DNA of 34,967 nt from Candidatus Palauibacter poriticola (GTDB lineage Bacteria > Gemmatimonadota > Gemmatimonadetes > Palauibacterales > Palauibacteraceae), in contig JAAXHJ010000001.1 in NCBI GenBank assembly GCA_012270965.1, positions 1 to 34,967 of the forward strand, read 5' to 3'. Below are positions 34,161-34,967 of this stretch, in pieces. Within the stretch, counting starts at the first letter, position 1, and each line of letters begins with the position of its first letter. Under the pieces are notes generated by a model. It saw nothing but the letters and a program-made list of their open reading frames with translations. It searched no databases and had not been told where the DNA came from. The position numbers and the translations under genes are program-made.

Positions 34161-34434
34161 ACGGACACCGTGGGCCGCCCGGGGCGGGCGGGCGAGCGGA
34201 TCCAAAACGTGATTTCGGTCGAGATGCTGTCGGAGGGTTGGGACGCCAAGACCGTGACCCACATCATGGGCCTCCGGGCGTTCACGAGTCAGCTTCTTTG
34301 CGAGCAGGTGGTGGGCCGCGGCCTTCGCCGCACATCGTATGACGTGAACCCCGAGACCGGCCTGTTCGAGGCGGAGCACGTCAACGTCTTCGGCGTGCCC
34401 TTCACTTTCCTGCCCCACGAGGGCCGGGACGACA
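34158..34434 (+). pseudogene. Fragment of a type III-like restriction helicase (Res)
   Basis: About 90 residues from the C-terminal helicase half of a BPTD_3080-type restriction protein: TDTVGRPGRAGERIQNVIS, then SEGWDAKTVTHIMGLRAF (motif V), SQLLCEQVVGRGLRR (motif VI), and VNPETGLFEAEHVNVFGVPF up to LPHEG. The N-terminal DEAD/P-loop part, normally several hundred residues, is missing at the hepT junction, and homology also ends just after LPHEG. It is read in a different frame from hepT. No start codon of its own is evident. This is a relic of the res partner of the upstream mod gene. Confidence 0.8.
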
Positions 34435-34889
34435 ACGGACCCTGCGCATTCCGACGATTCCGATCAGCTGTTCCGACGAACCGATCACCGATTCCAGAGG
34501 ATTCCGATCACCTTGGCGAAGCGGAGGTCCACGGCGGTGCTGGAGGGTCGGGTTCAAGGGGGTGGAGTTTAGGGGTTGGAAGGGTATTCGTCGAGTGATG
34601 GAGTGTGGTCGAGGGTGCGGCGGGGCGGAGCGGAGACGGGTTTTCCGGAGGGTTGGAGGTGGGGCGAAGGGGTTCGGAGGGCCTCTGCGGGGCTCTGGGA
34701 GACCGATTTGTCTCGTGGACGGGGCCATTTGCCCCGGATTGGTGGGGTTCGGACGGATCCGGGCCGGCCACGGCGACCGCCCGGACGGCCCTGCGGCCGG
34801 CTGAGGACCGTCATTCCGTCTCCTCACCGGCGATCTCGGGGAGAGACGTGCTTCCGGGGGCATGCGCATCAGTCGGGTCATCCGGCGGA
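34435..34889. other. G-rich non-coding stretch
   Basis: No gene is supported. The first 80 bases contain two copies of attccgatca (34457-34466 and 34501-34510) among similar words. From about 34550 to 34790 the plus strand is strongly G-rich, with a four-run G-quadruplex-like stretch at 34650-34681. The minus-strand frame across it is a Pro/Arg low-complexity product and is not credible. Confidence 0.5.
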
Positions 34890-34967
34890 TCAGTCGTCGC
34901 CGGAGACGGCCCGGGGCTGCTTCGTCGAGTCGTACGGCCTTCTCATCGAGGCGCCCTTGAGGGTGAT
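34890..34967 (-). CDS. Possible 3' end of a gene entering from the right edge
   Basis: Twenty-five codons plus TGA (34890-34892) are open to the window edge, reading ITLKGASMRRPYDSTKQP then RAVSGDD. Nearly every codon ends in G or C, as in the real genes here, which favours coding. No family can be assigned from so short a tail. Confidence 0.3.
   Translation of the reverse strand: MTLKGASMRRPYDSTKQPRAVSGDD

Noticed and set aside
34402..34881. 159-codon minus-strand frame at the right end
   Set aside because: Pro/Arg/Thr low-complexity product of a G-rich strand; no ribosome site or domain.

Overview
The window is GC-rich bacterial chromosome with strong G/C at third codon positions. Its content suggests a free-living or host-associated Gram-negative heterotroph: outer-membrane beta-barrels, a TonB-dependent receptor, many lipoproteins, and large exported hydrolases (TolB-propeller amidohydrolase, gamma-glutamyltransferase, PSMA-like M28 peptidase). 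This mix resembles Gemmatimonadota or a neighbouring phylum. That placement is inference from gene content only; there is no rRNA or tRNA in the window.

Layout. 0-4.8 kb: a TM2-domain membrane protein, then on the minus strand a tight two-gene unit of an 810-aa ATPase with a degenerate P-loop and an unrecognised 337-aa protein. 4.9-12 kb: a propeller/amidohydrolase fusion, a DUF5674 gene with a small helical partner, a 30-bp tandem repeat, an alpha-carbonic anhydrase and a gamma-glutamyltransferase. 12-18 kb: small lipoproteins, a membrane protein, an LCAT-like lipase/acyltransferase and an outer-membrane barrel, mixed with broken genes (AAA/DUF4143 ATPase, LCMT-like methyltransferase, Bor-like lipoprotein). 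18-23.6 kb: a tyrosine-decarboxylase-like PLP enzyme, a decayed TIR-domain gene and the M28 peptidase. 23.7-27.5 kb: two adjacent decayed AlbA_2 (Schlafen-like) genes, a DUF6624 protein and an ORF with a SeqA-C-terminal-like segment. 27.5-31.8 kb: a metal-homeostasis cluster with a ZnuD-like receptor, a Cys/His-rich small exported protein and a Fur/Zur regulator, with matching operator-like sequences upstream of both units, followed by a TipA-like MerR regulator. 32.2-34.4 kb: the remains of a type III restriction-modification locus: a Mod methyltransferase with two internal in-frame deletions, a MntA/HepT toxin-antitoxin pair with a truncated HepT, and a fragment of the Res helicase.

How it works together. 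The intact genes mostly serve secreted peptide and amide breakdown (amidohydrolase, GGT, M28), amino-acid decarboxylation, CO2 hydration, envelope lipids and metal uptake. The right half is unusually rich in defence-type genes that are broken by nonsense codons, single-base shifts or clean deletions (TIR, two AlbA_2 genes, Mod, HepT, Res, AAA/DUF4143), so it reads as a decaying defence/accessory region. The best candidate for an undescribed system is the intact ATPase plus 337-aa pair at 1290-4740.
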